In this document: piece by piece, positions 8,911 through 17,338 of the stretch
Position numbering within the stretch: position 1 is the stretch's first letter
Layout: each line of letters starts with the position of its first letter
Source of the DNA: a virus
DNA length: 35,203 bases
IMG/VR virus record: IMGVR_UViG_3300007735_000658
Coordinates: 1 to 35,203 of that record
Reading direction: 5' to 3' (one strand)
The notes under the pieces: model-generated
Database searches by the model: none
Told to the model about the DNA's origin: nothing
The model's input: only the letters and a program-made list of their open reading frames with translations
Made by a program: the position numbers and the translations under genes

Positions 8911-11900
8911 TTAATCTCCGAGTCTATCGTATGTATCTTGTGTGAGAACAGTTCCATCTGCGAGTTTAGTGCCTTCGGACTTGTATACAAGACCGTAAAG
9001 ATTTACAAAATCTTCCACACTTATCTCACCAAAACTAGCAGTAGCCAAAGAAACACCGCTCAAGGATGCTGTAGCACCGCTAACAGAACCAACCACAAAC
9101 CTATCAGATTGGATTCCCCTGATAAAACCGTTTTTAGTCACCTTTACCGCTAATCTATTAGGAGCAGTACTAGTAATCACCCCTTCTCCACACACACCTG
9201 CGGCAAAAGAAATACCCTGAAGCATTTCTATTGTTATTCCTGCTGGAATATTTTGTTTTAAGGTTTCACCTACCAAGAATCTGGTATTTGCGGTTGTTAG
9301 AGTCAAAGCGTAATTGTTCAGTATGTTAGAAGCCCGTGTTGTGTTTGGGTGCTTTTCTATGTCCCAATACGAATAACCAAGCAGAGCAGCACTGGGATAC
9401 ATTCCAGAAGCAACACCATCAAAATCAAATGGAATAATCTGATCCAGTCTATATTTTCTTGAAAGATATGAATACACCACAAATCGCTCAGTAGGAGTCA
9501 ATACACGATCATAGACCACTACTTCGTAAATGACACCGTTGAAAGAATATGAAGGATTGCCCAAAGCAGCATTCACAAAGCCAGAAGCAGAAGTTGAGTT
9601 GGCATCTAATACAGGCAAGCAGAACGCCCCAAATCTTCCCATATCAAGGGTGTTTCCATTATAAGAAACTTCAGAAGCAGCAAAATTGAGAGGGCTTGAA
9701 CCACCCGGACTATCGGTTCTTGCTATTCTTCGTGATACTTCTTTTGAGAAATTTTTAGATTCGTTCCCGTTATAGAACGATTGTATTCTGCTGTCTCGTT
9801 TTCTGCTCCACTCTCCAATAGAAATATTCTCAAGAGAGATACCGCTTAGAGTGCTTGTATACGGGTTGTATGCTATGCGAGAAGCAGCGGTGCTTCCCAC
9901 ATTATTTCTAAAACCAACCAGTCCCGTTTCGTAAGGATAAAACGCTTCATTAGTTCCAGAGTTTACAAAATAATTTGTGCTGTTCTTTTTTGTAGAATCC
10001 AAATCAACATTATTATAAGAACGATTGTAGAAAAGGTGATCGGTTTCACCAACAAAAGGAGAAAGTCCACTTCCAGCAAACAGTTCAGGACTCCAAATGT
10101 CAACTGTTAGGCTATCGCTTGTTCCATACCCTCCACGAAGACCAAATCCAAAATTTTGAGGTGTAGAAGCAGCAATCTCTTGCACATAGTGTTTTCTCCA
10201 ACTGGTAGTAACAGGTATCAGTAGATAATTACTACCAGCGGCATGTCTAAACGCAAGCGTTCCTCCTGCCGCAATACCTTTCACCCACAAAAATCCACCG
10301 TAAGTGGAGCCACTAACCATAGTAGAAGGCAAACTCTGTAGAACCAAAGTCATATCAGTAGTATTTGTTCCTGCTCCTTTATTCAACACAAATCGTGTTG
10401 CAGTTTTGGTTCCTAATGGATCAAAAACCCCATATGTTCGTGTTGGAGTAACTCCGGTTCCCGATATTGCACTGGGCCAATTAGTAGTATTGCTTAGATC
10501 TGCGGTATTTGAAAGCACATTTGTACGAGTCTGCTCTACTGACGGAGAGAAATTGTAAAGAGGTTTAGAAGAACTAACCAAACCCAATCCGTAATTGGAA
10601 GCAGTGTATCCTGCTGCTCCTGTTGGGCCTGCTCTAAACACTATGAACGCAGTCATGTCTTTGGTTAGACTCAACCCACGAGTCAGGGTAAAGAATCGTG
10701 CAGTTTGAATCCGCTCACCAGTAAAACCGGAAACAAACGGAGCAACACCGTTGGCTCCAAGAGTCACTCCTGCGTAGCCACCACACAAACCTGCCTGTGT
10801 CCATACTGTGTGTGGGCCGTAAAGCACACCACCGTTGAACTCAATTCCTGTGCGACCTGCTATCCCTCTGTCGTTGATTATCAGAGTTGGGCGCAGTTTA
10901 TCTACGGTTAATCCTTTTACTTGGACAAACTGCATGTTTGATGTGCCAGTCCACCCAGAAATGGGAAGATCTACACCATCGTTTTGTGCTTTAACTATTT
11001 GGCAATTAGAAGTGGGATACAACCACGAAGAATCCGCATAAAACACTTCACCAGCGGAAACACCAGGTGATCTCAAAAGGGTTGGAGTGGAATCAAGAGT
11101 GTCTTTTCTGTAATAGTTAACCGTATTGTTTACTTTATCGTGACTCAAACCAAATATAGTGGATGTGGTATACGATCCTAATACTCCATCTCCGGCTAAA
11201 CTAATATTGCCTCCACCACCTGTTCTACCAATCTCATACGCTGATAATTTTGGTGCACCAGAATCATAAGCGAGAATATAAATACTAAAATCTAAACGCT
11301 TATAACCATCGTTTGTTACATTTCCTCCAGTACCGAGGGGAGCAGTGTTTCCACCGCCGACATTTCCCCAAAAACCAACCATAAATCCATTTCCGTTGGC
11401 TTGAGAAATACCTTGTACGGGTGGGCCATAATTTCCCACTCGGAACTCAATGTTGTCACATGGATTGGTATTCCATACTGATTCATTCCAATTGTTTCCG
11501 CCTGCTCGTTTTCTCGCATACAGAACTGTGTCACCGTCCCACAGATCCCACTTGGGTGGTACAGCATGGTTTTGAGACGGCGAAGCGTCTCGCCATATGT
11601 CCATGCTTCTTCCTGTTATCAACGAACCACCACACACACCAATATTCTCTGGTTTTAGCCAAAGCACTAAATTGTTTATTGCTTGCGGAGTGAACCCAAC
11701 AGTATCGGGTGTTAGTTTATTTTCATAGTTTAGACTCCAAGCGGTGACACCACCCAAAGCACCACCCAAAGGATCGTGAGCAGTTCTTCCACTTTCTGGA
11801 ACCAAACAATATGTGTATCCTAAATTTCCACCAGAACCTCCAGCAGTAAAAGTTGTTCCAAGAGGAGCAGTTTTTCCATTTGGCCCCAACTCTGCGGTTC

Positions 11901-13272
11901 CACCAATATACGGATTGTAACCAAGAGGATACAAATCACCAGTTTTTCCGTATGTAACACCACCAACATTTATCAACCACGAACCACTCAAAGTCACTCC
12001 GTTTGCACGAAGATCAAGAGTTGTCCCAAAGGTATATGGTGTGTAGTTTCCTATAACTGGCACACCAACACGAGTCAACTGAGAAGATCCGCTGTTGGTT
12101 GTGGATAACGCATCTTCTAAAAGAATTGAACCAAACATTTTGGTTCCTGCTGGATGGACAAGATGCTTCAATATAGAATAATAACGATCTATACTAACAG
12201 ACGACTTCAACTCATAAGAAAAGTCTTGATAGTAGTCACCATCATAGATTTTATTTGTTGATGAAATTTTACCAGAATTTCCGACATAATATCCTGGATA
12301 ACGAGTAATTGCGGTGGGTGTGAGCACTACAATAGAATTACTGTTCTGTCCATTTGCACCAACAACCAAAGCAGTAACCGTGTTGAAATAGTTTACACCA
12401 GAGTTGTCAATTTGAATCTTTTTGACACCCCCATCAAGTCCTGTTTGTTGAACCTTTGCAGAAAAACCCACACCATCTGCCGACACAAAAACAGTATCAC
12501 CAACTTTATAATTTGATCCTGGTGTTTGTATAAAAAAATCACCAAGCACACTGAATGATGTCTCGGTGAAAGAATCAACTCCGGTATCAGAAAACGGAAC
12601 CATTGTTGTGGTCGCGTTTGGTAAAAAATTTCCAGTAAGATTGGTCAAATATAGTTCAGTAACAGGAACTCCGTCTTGATAATACTTGAAAACTTTATCA
12701 ACCAGAGCATAAGCGATCAAAATACCATCAGCATTGTACTGTTGAACCTGCCCACCAACCATGTACTCGTGTAGAGACTCGTTGTTTCTAGTTACTTTTA
12801 TTGATACCTGCTCTACCCATTTTCCATCAGAAGCACGGAGAATTTGTTTTTGTGGATAACCTACCTGAAGATTGCTATCAAAAAATAATCTAAACAAGAA
12901 ACGATAGGCACTTTCTGTGCCTTTGCTGCCATAAAACTGTCGTATCTTCTTTAGTAGTGTCTTTTTGTTGGGTGTGAATCCTTGAGTGTTCACATGATAT
13001 AGATCACAAAAACTGTCCATAAATGTATGCTTGAAGTACGAATAAAACTCTTCAAGATTTTTATCAATATCGTAAACAGAATCCAAATTATAATTTACAA
13101 ATCCTGGATTGCCTTCTTTTTCCATCCACTCGTAATACGCCTTGATGAAAAGTATGAGTTTTCTGTAATCACTCTTGATAAAAGAAGGGAATTGCTCTTC
13201 TATAAATGGAGACAGAATTTTTTCTAAAGATTCTGATGGCGTACTCAGTATTATAGATTTTATATCTGTCAT
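8911..13272 (-). CDS. 7: Baseplate wedge gp7-like protein with nested lectin-like insertions
   Basis: 1453 residues (T4 gp7 is about 1032). Residues 1-160 carry the gp7-type start of environmental T4-like phages: SPFIEEQFPSFIKSDYRKLI, FIKAYYEWMEKEGNPG, LLKKIRQFYGSKGTESAYRF and ILRASDGKWVEQ. Residues about 530-915 and 1110-1275 look like a split LamG/concanavalin-type jelly roll, beginning NNLVLWLKPENIGV and ending VIYEVVVYDRVLTPTERFVV. Residues about 917-1078 look like a second jelly roll of carbohydrate-binding-module type (RTNVLSNTADLSNTTNWPS to DIWSPELFAGSGLSPFVGET). The last 140 residues share a domain with gp8. gp7 in T4 nucleates wedge assembly with gp10 and gp8. The gene sits between gp6 and gp8 with gaps of 6 and 5 nt. 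Glycan binding by the insertions is inferred. Confidence 0.85.
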   Translation of the reverse strand: MTDIKSIILSTPSESLEKILSPFIEEQFPSFIKSDYRKLILFIKAYYEWMEKEGNPGFVNYNLDSVYDIDKNLEEFYSYFKHTFMDSFCDLYHVNTQGFTPNKKTLLKKIRQFYGSKGTESAYRFLFRLFFDSNLQVGYPQKQILRASDGKWVEQVSIKVTRNNESLHEYMVGGQVQQYNADGILIAYALVDKVFKYYQDGVPVTELYLTNLTGNFLPNATTTMVPFSDTGVDSFTETSFSVLGDFFIQTPGSNYKVGDTVFVSADGVGFSAKVQQTGLDGGVKKIQIDNSGVNYFNTVTALVVGANGQNSNSIVVLTPTAITRYPGYYVGNSGKISSTNKIYDGDYYQDFSYELKSSVSIDRYYSILKHLVHPAGTKMFGSILLEDALSTTNSGSSQLTRVGVPVIGNYTPYTFGTTLDLRANGVTLSGSWLINVGGVTYGKTGDLYPLGYNPYIGGTAELGPNGKTAPLGTTFTAGGSGGNLGYTYCLVPESGRTAHDPLGGALGGVTAWSLNYENKLTPDTVGFTPQAINNLVLWLKPENIGVCGGSLITGRSMDIWRDASPSQNHAVPPKWDLWDGDTVLYARKRAGGNNWNESVWNTNPCDNIEFRVGNYGPPVQGISQANGNGFMVGFWGNVGGGNTAPLGTGGNVTNDGYKRLDFSIYILAYDSGAPKLSAYEIGRTGGGGNISLAGDGVLGSYTTSTIFGLSHDKVNNTVNYYRKDTLDSTPTLLRSPGVSAGEVFYADSSWLYPTSNCQIVKAQNDGVDLPISGWTGTSNMQFVQVKGLTVDKLRPTLIINDRGIAGRTGIEFNGGVLYGPHTVWTQAGLCGGYAGVTLGANGVAPFVSGFTGERIQTARFFTLTRGLSLTKDMTAFIVFRAGPTGAAGYTASNYGLGLVSSSKPLYNFSPSVEQTRTNVLSNTADLSNTTNWPSAISGTGVTPTRTYGVFDPLGTKTATRFVLNKGAGTNTTDMTLVLQSLPSTMVSGSTYGGFLWVKGIAAGGTLAFRHAAGSNYLLIPVTTSWRKHYVQEIAASTPQNFGFGLRGGYGTSDSLTVDIWSPELFAGSGLSPFVGETDHLFYNRSYNNVDLDSTKKNSTNYFVNSGTNEAFYPYETGLVGFRNNVGSTAASRIAYNPYTSTLSGISLENISIGEWSRKRDSRIQSFYNGNESKNFSKEVSRRIARTDSPGGSSPLNFAASEVSYNGNTLDMGRFGAFCLPVLDANSTSASGFVNAALGNPSYSFNGVIYEVVVYDRVLTPTERFVVYSYLSRKYRLDQIIPFDFDGVASGMYPSAALLGYSYWDIEKHPNTTRASNILNNYALTLTTANTRFLVGETLKQNIPAGITIEMLQGISFAAGVCGEGVITSTAPNRLAVKVTKNGFIRGIQSDRFVVGSVSGATASLSGVSLATASFGEISVEDFVNLYGLVYKSEGTKLADGTVLTQDTYDRLGD

Positions 13273-13278
13273 TTGAAA

Positions 13279-15132
13279 TTACCGAATCAGATTGAGAATG
13301 TTTGCATCGTCTTCACTCACTACATCAACTTTCACCGAATCAAGGTACGCATTGCTTATTCTTAGTATGTTATTTTCTTTTGCGAAAATGTTTGTTGTGT
13401 TTGGTTCTACCGTTATGATTATAGGAAAAGCAGTAGAAATGTCAGTAGAGGGCAGGAACTTGTTATTTGTTGTAATTATTCCATTAGTGTAATCAACAGT
13501 TCCAACAGACGGATACACAACATCGTAATCTCCTGTTTGCTCATTCAAGGCTACAACATTCACCACTCCATTTCCATCGTCTCTCAACGAGCACGATGGT
13601 ACAGACTGTCCTATCAAATTCAGATGAGTAAAATTATTTGAAGTTATTACAGAGGTGTATCCGTCATATGGATGAAAGAAAGCGTTTCCAAAGTTGAAAG
13701 CATATGATTTGGAAGAATAGATGACTGAAGAATCTACTGTCTTTCTCATCTTTATCTTTGTATACACGCCCAGAACAGAACTGTCTATGTTGTTTATTCC
13801 TTCTGCCATTTTTGAGTAATAAAAATCAGAACCAAACCTATCAAGAACAGCAGACGAATACGCAAAAATATAAGCATATACCAAAGATTTCAACACACCT
13901 GGACTAATAGAAAGAGTGGTTGGAGTATACACAACTGTTGAATCAATCACCAAATCTATAAAACTAGGATCTACCACCTCAACTGTCATGGGTAACACAG
14001 AATAACTAGATCGCAGTTTTGATTTTAGCGTCACCTTGTCACCCTCTGTCACAACTTGCCCAGACTTTGGCTTCACAGCAATAAGAACTTTTCCATATTG
14101 AGGTGGTGTTACTGTTTCTCCACCATACACACGAACAGATGAAGCATTTGGATAAATCTTATAGACTATAGCCGTATAGTCGTCTTCTGTGACTGCTCGG
14201 TTGTTTGTCTGATAGAATTTTGGGGCAAGAAATTTTATCTTGGAAATGCTTTCACGATCTGCGCCGCCATAAGTTTGTTCAGATGTTTCTGTAGAAGAAA
14301 AAGCAATACTTCCTATGCTAGCGTCTCCACTCTTCGTAAATGAAACCACACCATTCCCATCAACTCCATTTGTTTCAAGATACTCAATAGAAACAACATT
14401 TCCTGTTTCTGGCTGTTGACCTATAATACCGTCTCCAAAATATAACTCGTATATGCCTGCGTCTTTTTCTTGCAAGAAATACACTTTAGACTCGCCATTC
14501 AAATTTAGATAATCTGTGCCGTCTGTCCACACATCGTCTATACCTGTAGTATCAGTTACGGAATTGTAAACACGAACTTTTAGAGTGCTGATATCTGCTT
14601 TGTCGTTAGGAATTATTAGATACGAACCAATCTTGGTGTCTCGATTGTAAATATAAGTGACCCGCCTGATGGTTCCTTCATATAGGGTAACAGAACTAAA
14701 CTTGTTAGTAGTAGTGTCAGCAAAAACAGTCTCTAGATTTACGAATTTGAATCGTTTGCCTTCTCTATTGGTTCCACTGAACTCTGTGCCTCTTGGAAGA
14801 TAAAGATCAGATGTAGCAGTAATGGCTATAGAAATATCAACAACTGCACGGGAAGATGTTATAGATGACGGAAGATATCCTAAATGCTTGGCATGTGAAA
14901 CTACAGATGGGCGAAGAACTGCACTATCCAAAAACATCTCATTAGCAACCATATTAGAATAAAACGCTTGATAGTGGGTGTTATATGCCAACACATCCAA
15001 TATAGTGTTTATAACCGAGCCGTCAAAGTTGTAGTCTTTTAGTGTGCTCTGCGATTGCAAATAGGTTTTCAAAGACTCTTTAATATCTTGAAAATCTAAC
15101 CCAACTACATTTATTGCGTTGTTCTGTGCCAT
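13279..15132 (-). CDS. 6: Baseplate wedge subunit gp6
   Basis: 617 residues, close to T4 gp6 (about 660). The N-terminus shows the gp6 signature: GLDFQDIKESLKTYLQSQST, then LKDYNFDGSVINTILDVLAY, NTHYQAFYSNMVANEMFLDS and AVLRPSVVSHAKHLGYLPSS. The middle holds the J/gp6 family block SISKIKFLAPKFYQTNNRAV, then TEDDYTAIVYKIYP. In T4, gp6 dimers form the continuous ring that ties six wedges together and moves on sheath contraction. The start codon overlaps the gp25 stop by one nucleotide (position 15132), so the two are probably coupled. Nothing unusual was seen. Confidence 0.95.
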   Translation of the reverse strand: MAQNNAINVVGLDFQDIKESLKTYLQSQSTLKDYNFDGSVINTILDVLAYNTHYQAFYSNMVANEMFLDSAVLRPSVVSHAKHLGYLPSSITSSRAVVDISIAITATSDLYLPRGTEFSGTNREGKRFKFVNLETVFADTTTNKFSSVTLYEGTIRRVTYIYNRDTKIGSYLIIPNDKADISTLKVRVYNSVTDTTGIDDVWTDGTDYLNLNGESKVYFLQEKDAGIYELYFGDGIIGQQPETGNVVSIEYLETNGVDGNGVVSFTKSGDASIGSIAFSSTETSEQTYGGADRESISKIKFLAPKFYQTNNRAVTEDDYTAIVYKIYPNASSVRVYGGETVTPPQYGKVLIAVKPKSGQVVTEGDKVTLKSKLRSSYSVLPMTVEVVDPSFIDLVIDSTVVYTPTTLSISPGVLKSLVYAYIFAYSSAVLDRFGSDFYYSKMAEGINNIDSSVLGVYTKIKMRKTVDSSVIYSSKSYAFNFGNAFFHPYDGYTSVITSNNFTHLNLIGQSVPSCSLRDDGNGVVNVVALNEQTGDYDVVYPSVGTVDYTNGIITTNNKFLPSTDISTAFPIIITVEPNTTNIFAKENNILRISNAYLDSVKVDVVSEDDANILNLIR

Positions 15133-15554
15133 TAGCGTATCCTCTCTAATACGGTGTCAACTCTTTCTTTTTGACCACTGGCACGAACAGAAAATTCAAT
15201 GCTTACATCATAAGAATTTTGATCGGGAGAAGATCTAACATCAACAAAAAGAGTGCCTATTCTTGGTTCGTGGGTTCGTAGCGTGTTCAGTATTCTATCA
15301 CGAATTTCAAGTGTAGTTATTCCGTCTATTGGTTCAAACAAAATCGCACGAAGAGACGCACCAATGTTCGGTTGAAACAGGCGTTCTCCATATGCTGTTG
15401 ACAACAGATTCATTACTGAACGACGAATTGCTTTGGTGTCTTGAAGCAGCATCATATCTTCTGTTTTTGGATTAACAGACAAAGACGGATCTAAGTCTGT
15501 ATAAACTGGGTCACGGACTTCTTTTTTTGTGTTTGATGTGATATAATTTGGCAT
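15132..15554 (-). CDS. 25: Baseplate wedge subunit gp25
   Basis: 140 residues, near T4 gp25 (132). It carries the GPW/gp25 family pattern: DTKAIRRSVMNLLSTAYGER, then LFQPNIGASLRAILFEP, TTLEIRDRILNTLRTHEPRI and a final beta strand region. The conserved EPR motif is present (HEPRI, about residue 94-98); the glutamate is structurally important for sheath initiation in the family. gp25 joins gp6 and gp53 in the inner wedge and primes sheath polymerisation. The gene lies between the GAF-like membrane gene (1-nt gap) and gp6 (1-nt overlap). Confidence 0.95.
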   Translation of the reverse strand: MPNYITSNTKKEVRDPVYTDLDPSLSVNPKTEDMMLLQDTKAIRRSVMNLLSTAYGERLFQPNIGASLRAILFEPIDGITTLEIRDRILNTLRTHEPRIGTLFVDVRSSPDQNSYDVSIEFSVRASGQKERVDTVLERIR

Positions 15555-15555
15555 T

Positions 15556-16239
15556 TTAGTTGTGTGTGTTTAGCAAGTGGTTGTTTATGCTTCTTGTACT
15601 GCTTTCTATTACTTCTTGCAGATTGGTGTCGGTAATTTCTTCGTCATGCAATCTATCTAAATCATCAATATCACACCAATGACAACACACAAATCCCATC
15701 GGAGTAAGAGAGTCTTCACATTTTAATTCGCTTACGCAAAAATATACAACATTATTTATCTCAAGAGTGGAACGAAGTGAACAGTGGGGCAGAGAGTTTA
15801 CGCAAATCATTTCGTTGTTTTTTTTATCCAAAATGTCTATCATTTCCATGTATCGGGTAAGAAGCACATCTTGGGATTCTAACATCATGCTTGGAACACC
15901 GTTGGCACATGATTCGTGAGTAACAGAGAATCGCTTTATAGAGGTTCCGTCAGCAAATTTTCCACCGTTATGAAATTGAAATATTAGGCTACGAGACGCA
16001 CGAACCAATACACGAAGTTCTGTAAGGCTTTCGTGAACTCTGCTATGGGCTTCTCGGTTCTTGTTTTCTCTCTTTATTTTTCCAATTTTAGGGAAAAGAT
16101 TTTTCTTTTTGATTACTCCCACAACACCCAGTCCTATACCCACAGCAAAAACACCAACCAACTCTCCTAATGAAAGAAGAACATCTCGTAGAGAAAAGGC
16201 AACATTGGGAAGTTCTGTTGGTATTGTTGGGTCTGTCAT
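15556..16239 (-). CDS. Membrane-anchored GAF-like protein of unknown role
   Basis: 227 residues. Residues about 21-43 (LLSLGELVGVFAVGIGLGVV, then GVI) form one clear membrane segment followed by a basic cluster (KKKNLFPKIGKIKRENKNR), so the bulk is predicted cytosolic. Residues about 60-195 look like a GAF-type sensory fold: an entry helix (HESLTELRVLVRASRSLIFQ), the FHNGGKFADG turn, SIKRFSVTHE and a Cys-rich core (MGFVCCHWCD). Similar unannotated proteins with an FHNG motif occur in other phages and in bacteria. It is odd inside a baseplate operon: it overlaps the preceding gene by 4 nt (ATGA) and precedes gp25 by 1 nt. A late-promoter-like box is present 34 nt upstream (16273-16280). It could be a host-membrane sensor, a lysis-timing factor or a virion-associated membrane protein; this is inference. 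Confidence 0.75.
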   Translation of the reverse strand: MTDPTIPTELPNVAFSLRDVLLSLGELVGVFAVGIGLGVVGVIKKKNLFPKIGKIKRENKNREAHSRVHESLTELRVLVRASRSLIFQFHNGGKFADGTSIKRFSVTHESCANGVPSMMLESQDVLLTRYMEMIDILDKKNNEMICVNSLPHCSLRSTLEINNVVYFCVSELKCEDSLTPMGFVCCHWCDIDDLDRLHDEEITDTNLQEVIESSTRSINNHLLNTHN

Positions 16240-17063
16240 CTGGTAATTGTTCCAAAACCTGGATCTGGTGCAGTATTTAGCGGGTTCGAACGACGCGCCC
16301 GTTCAATAAATTCTGGGTTCAAGATGCCCTGTTGGAACCCAACACCAAACTTGGTGCAAGGGTCATTGGAGAAATTCATGGCAAAATTGATGTTTGTAAA
16401 TTGCGTGAGAAAGTCCAAAGCGTCATTAAACAATCCGTTCACCTGATCTATGGCTGTATTGATATCGCCTGCTATGGCGTTTATTTCATTTGTTATCTTT
16501 GTAATTTCAGCCAAAAGTCCACTTATTGCGTCTTTGGCTTCTTGGAATGTTGAATCGTTACTAACTCCCATTTGATCTAATATTTTATTTAAGTTTGCTT
16601 GAACATTTATAGCGGTATTCAATTTTAATTTTCCATTTTCGGTCATCAAACCAATACCCACACCCACATCCAACCCTTCTATCCCAAGAGCACATTGAAA
16701 ATTAACAGCCGCTCCAACTGTAGACACCAAAGACAATAGATCTGGGCCAGTTCCATCCTCAAACGGCAACCCCGACAGTCTGTTTGATGTGTTTGAGTAG
16801 TTGGCGAGAGCACCCTGCATATTTCCTATGGATCTCAACAAAGCATCCATTTCTGATGTGTTTCCACCCAAAGCATTCAATATTCCACTTACTTTTTGTG
16901 CTTTACTCAACCCCTGTGCAAACCCTCCCTGTGCATTGCTGATCTGTGATGCTATGGGGTTCTGAAAAACTGGATTGTCTCGTCCCCAGTTAATAGTGCT
17001 TCTATCTGCATCTGATAGTTGTGCTCCACAAGGACATTCTGGTGTTGGGCCTACATCTGCCAT
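16236..17063 (-). CDS. Conserved-position protein of baseplate hub region, function unknown
   Basis: 275 residues, start ATG at 17063 two nt after the PAAR gene. The N-terminus has a small Cys motif (ECPCGAQLSDADRSTINWG). The middle is helical and Ala/Asn-rich (NALGGNTSEMDALLRSIGNM) and residues about 170-235 form long amphipathic helices (LLAEITKITNEINAIAGDIN, then TAIDQVNGLFNDALDFLTQF). The C-terminus ends PGFGTITR. No membrane segment or signal peptide is seen. It lies between PAAR and the GAF-like gene, overlapping the latter by 4 nt. It is probably a virion or assembly protein of the hub, but no homologous family was recognised. Confidence 0.75.
   Translation of the reverse strand: MADVGPTPECPCGAQLSDADRSTINWGRDNPVFQNPIASQISNAQGGFAQGLSKAQKVSGILNALGGNTSEMDALLRSIGNMQGALANYSNTSNRLSGLPFEDGTGPDLLSLVSTVGAAVNFQCALGIEGLDVGVGIGLMTENGKLKLNTAINVQANLNKILDQMGVSNDSTFQEAKDAISGLLAEITKITNEINAIAGDINTAIDQVNGLFNDALDFLTQFTNINFAMNFSNDPCTKFGVGFQQGILNPEFIERARRSNPLNTAPDPGFGTITR
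16273..16280 (-). promoter_or_regulatory. Late-promoter-like box CTAAATAC upstream of the GAF-like gene
   Basis: CTAAATAC followed by TGC on the minus strand, 34 nt before the ATG at 16239, inside the end of the preceding gene. It matches the gp26 box (GATAAATA-CT) at six core positions and would allow extra expression of the GAF-like gene, gp25 and those after them. Confidence 0.35.
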
Positions 17064-17065
17064 TT

Positions 17066-17329
17066 TTAACTCGCTATCACAGAAGAATTAGATGATGCTA
17101 TGTGACCGCATGTGCCTTTGCTCACGCCTTCAATACACACAGGAATACCGTTTACTACAAATCTAGATGATCCATTTATGAGAATAGCATTTTTATGCGG
17201 ATCGTCTCCGTGAGAAACTATTCTGTTTCCTTCCAGCGCAACAGGAAATCCGTCAATAAAAACATTGGAACTTCCCCCAATTATTAGTCCACCTGCTTTG
17301 TCTATGTTTGCTCTACAGACCCTTCCCAT
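17066..17329 (-). CDS. 5.4: PAAR-repeat spike-tip protein (gp5.4-like)
   Basis: 87 residues, the usual size of phage PAAR proteins. It shows duplicated PAAR hairpins: GGLIIGGSSNVFIDGFPVAL and AILINGSSRFVVNGIPVCIE, with candidate metal ligands in VSHGDD, DPHKN and GTCGHIAS (three His and one Cys in the family). PAAR proteins cap the beta-helical spike with a metal-stabilised sharp point that breaks the outer membrane. The gene follows the gp5-like spike by 9 nt and has an AGGAGG-like leader (AAGGAGGTTTTATG), matching that partnership. Confidence 0.95.
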   Translation of the reverse strand: MGRVCRANIDKAGGLIIGGSSNVFIDGFPVALEGNRIVSHGDDPHKNAILINGSSRFVVNGIPVCIEGVSKGTCGHIASSNSSVIAS

Positions 17330-17338
17330 AAAACCTCC

